This document shows, in pieces, positions 62,901-64,000 of a stretch of DNA of 64,000 bases. A program made the position numbers and the translations under genes. This stretch comes from Bacillota bacterium (lineage in GTDB: Bacteria; Bacillota; Clostridia; Oscillospirales; Ruminococcaceae), in the NCBI GenBank assembly GCA_023421245.1, contig JAEZTV010000022.1, positions 100,679 to 164,678 on the forward strand. The letters run 5' to 3'. Under the pieces are notes generated by a model, which saw only the letters and a list, made by a program, of their open reading frames with translations, had not been told where the DNA came from and ran no database searches. Positions within the stretch are counted from its first letter, which is position 1, and each line of letters starts with the position of its first letter.

Positions 62901-63901
62901 TTGTTGCCGCCAACAAGGGAGCCGGTCAGCGTATCTCCGACCTGGGGACTCATATTGCTAATCGTCACATTGCCGTAAAGGGGGGCGATATAGGAATAGC
63001 TTGGACTTGCCGGCTTTAGACTGGAAGTGTAGCCTTCCGCTTTAGCCTGCACGGTGAAATGATAGTTACCCGTTTTGCCGACAATATTAGATTGAAAACT
63101 CACTTCCGTGCCCGTGAGCCCGGGGTATTGCAGCAGCATGGTGGAAGAACCCTCTTTGTAAAGGGTCACATCATACGACACCGCGTTCGGTACCGTGTCC
63201 CATTTCGCTTTGATGCCACCCGCGGTATCCCACTGGAGCCCAGTCGGCGGAGCGAGCGTGGAGGTGCCAGGCTCACCTGAGCCGGCAGGGGTTTTTACAG
63301 CCAGGTGCTTGACGTCGCTAAATGCGTCATCCTTCCAGAAAACAGCATAGAATTCATAGTCGGTATCGTCCTGCACGCCTGTTAGTGTAATAGTTGTTTC
63401 GGCATCACCAAGGCTTTGCTGAGCCCAGGTGATGACCGTTACACCCGGTATCTTGCCGCCGGCAGATTTGATCTGCTCGGCGGCAGGTGCCGTATCATTG
63501 TCAGCCAAGAGGACATACCCAAGACCCATTGACGTCTCGCCTTCCGGCAAGATTCCCTTGACCAACACCTCAATTTTCTTGCTGCCTTCGGTTTGATTCG
63601 TGCCGAGTTTCGGGTAATCCTCGGCAAATGCAGGCAGCGTGATGTCTTCCGCAAAAGAGCTAAATCCAAAGGATGACATGTCCGTTGGTGAATCTAATAC
63701 CTCCGACGGTATACCGCTGTCCAATACCTGGTTTGCTTCTGCTCCCTCACTCGCACCAAGCAGTAGTTCACCTTGAATGCCGGTCACTGTAACCTGTTCG
63801 TCCTCCAGCGCATACACCTGTGTGATCCCTATCGGGGCAGTCAATAGCAGAGCTGCCGTCAGCAACATGGAAAGTGTAGAGCTACAATAGATATTGGACA
63901 T
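59915..63901 (-). CDS. Large surface protein with FN3, Ig-like, beta-helix and InlB-type repeats
   Basis: A 1328-residue exported protein. A signal peptide ends near VYAL, then FN3-type (PPTGLQWDTAGGIKAKWDT, about residues 215-310) and Ig-like parts. Long right-handed beta-helix tracts (about 400-960) have repeated DVSTPNELINQLNLAQSGDT and TTLDAALAAVPSGGTVKLLE starts and N-rich rungs. Two InlB/Listeria-Bacteroides-type repeats (about 965-1110, e.g. GYVFKEWQVISGG and FTMPAGNVTVKAIF) are followed by a Gly/Asp-rich linker (GGGGDGGGGGDRDD). No SLH or sortase motif is present, but the next gene is a broken SLH protein. The SD before MSNIYC is absent, and an IS-like sequence lies just upstream. Confidence 0.85.
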   Translation of the reverse strand: MSNIYCSSTLSMLLTAALLLTAPIGITQVYALEDEQVTVTGIQGELLLGASEGAEANQVLDSGIPSEVLDSPTDMSSFGFSSFAEDITLPAFAEDYPKLGTNQTEGSKKIEVLVKGILPEGETSMGLGYVLLADNDTAPAAEQIKSAGGKIPGVTVITWAQQSLGDAETTITLTGVQDDTDYEFYAVFWKDDAFSDVKHLAVKTPAGSGEPGTSTLAPPTGLQWDTAGGIKAKWDTVPNAVSYDVTLYKEGSSTMLLQYPGLTGTEVSFQSNIVGKTGNYHFTVQAKAEGYTSSLKPASPSYSYIAPLYGNVTISNMSPQVGDTLTGSLVGGNNTGTLHYVWKAGGSQVGADAASYIVTADDLGKAITLEITSGVETGTRTSTATAAVLAASSTSTTRDVSTPNELINQLNLAQSGDTIRLTTDIMRAENNSGGNSPALIIKGKNITLDLNGNNLSIYNAGYGPGLRLEPPSTNERNATQLYVTGGGRLTISAKHVGLSVDRSKFSSDASVAADINGSSVAGIGGTLANVDIQNGSVTGGDGISIAYNSNVTVKGPVKATVNVGINLSNSKLYPKDTGCIVRVDSIEANGCGISMDGGEVTVDGTITAPTYIKFKDAEPTTINDYLPETTLPGYRTYQHATAGTVWAKSSDAVCTVGKTPYTTLDAALAAVPSGGTVKLLEDITHTEHIRVETKTVSLDLGDYNLLLDTSADGSSSPALMVIDGGKVKLTGKGTGQFHVKGRSTAVSAVGVNAEVTVHNVVAGDGNGVNMVGSGDYLDSNSTVTVLGSITVGNGNGVSINAKDGKVIVHGNIEAGRIGVETASNPGTQVTVNGNITVIADSPENLYNFTGIRAYGQTAVTVTGDVTVRGTDCLGVHASGSTIKVGGNVVSSGKGARSDANGKVEIAGSLTAGTPFIVVGITAMTANQGTETGGGSLLYTDGLNTVQIGRVGVSVPTYTITVQNDGHGTANANPSSAEAGTEIILTARPNGGYVFKEWQVISGGVTVSDNKFTMPAGNVTVKAIFEAISAPTYSVTISGGGTGATGTGSYAKNDTVSIYAGNRSSCTFTGWTSSDVTITNAANRNASFTMPNKPVTVTANWRSSGGGGDGGGGGDRDDSTSTEPSATITSSNVDSTGAVNQATITGEAIAALGTTAAGDTAVVRTQNASRITPAALSALANAAAGKKIVLHADTMSGNAVQGRIYVDPAKLADVKEPIKLGVYTESAKTAATKSLFEEFFNNKVAIVSFEQQGSLGARLEIAAKVNLAGMNITKLYFYSYDKATNTYRRIEKPTYWVDTNGYLHFTTALAGDIIISEGPLTLRENGGAK

Positions 63902-63988
63902 TTTAAAAAAAGAAGTGAAAGATGAGGCCAAATCGGTTAAAGTTGAGTTACAACACCTAACAACACCGACAAGGAGGCCACATCTTTC

Positions 63989-64000
63989 ATGAAGAGTGTA
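63989..64000 (+). CDS. Start of a probable IS-borne gene, cut by window edge
   Basis: AAGGAGG lies 11 nt before an ATG that reads MKSV at the window end. The flanks have inverted segments GAAAGATG-A-GGCC and GGCC-ACATCTTTC, suggesting an insertion sequence. Product not identifiable here. Confidence 0.35.

Overview
The window looks like a chromosome segment of an anaerobic, moderate-GC Clostridia bacterium, most like the Oscillospiraceae/Ruminococcaceae group. This is inferred from gene content, not from a database search. Signs are an oxygen-sensitive class III ribonucleotide reductase (nrdDG), a PerR-type regulator beside rubrerythrin, FeoA/FeoA/FeoB with a small Cys-rich partner, the aspS-gatCAB indirect Asn/Gln-tRNA route, SLH-domain surface proteins, and SD-led genes with TTG and GTG starts.

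Layout. 1-4.5 kb: the 5' end of ddl (minus strand), then the conserved rpmG-secE-nusG-rplKA and rplJL block with an L10 leader; the block ends after rplL with no rpoBC following. 4.5-9.3 kb: a PhzF-like protein and a Leloir cluster galK-galT-galE. 9.7-14.3 kb: an EAL phosphodiesterase with a degenerate GGDEF domain, a branched-chain amino-acid-type binding lipoprotein, and a CheX-like/CheY-like pair. 14.6-19.7 kb: aspS-gatC-gatA-gatB. 20-28 kb: a zinc-finger-like unknown, mgsA, a YhfC-family membrane protein, tRNA-Val, rubrerythrin/perR, a VanY-type peptidase and two TrkA-type proteins, then tRNA-Gly. 28-34 kb: small lipoprotein and regulator genes, a proline-rich microprotein and the feo iron locus. 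34-37.4 kb: an AT-rich accessory island of secreted proteins and gene remnants. 37.4-47.7 kb: nrdDG, an aromatic-acid-exporter-like protein, a ZIP transporter, trxA, a GrpB-family protein, a flavoprotein and guaA. 48-53 kb: an SLH surface protein and a three-subunit xanthine-dehydrogenase-type molybdenum hydroxylase. 53-64 kb: a mobile and decayed zone with a VirD4/TraG remnant, an IS256-type fragment, a YolD/Y-family polymerase pair, a 1328-residue surface protein followed by a broken SLH gene, an apparently orphan c-di-GMP-I riboswitch, and the start of another probable IS gene at the right edge.

The most unusual pattern is between the genes. Many intergenic gaps (about 8.1, 9.4, 12.8, 21.3, 42.7, 43.0, 45.9, 48.0, 49.2, 53.0 and 58.8 kb) carry runs of perfect short hairpins, often with three-base loops, assembled from shared modules in different combinations. 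I do not recognise these as a named repeat family. The second notable signal is the minus-strand c-di-GMP-I riboswitch with its own terminator at 59.3 kb, next to degraded surface-protein genes and with no intact ORF directly downstream.
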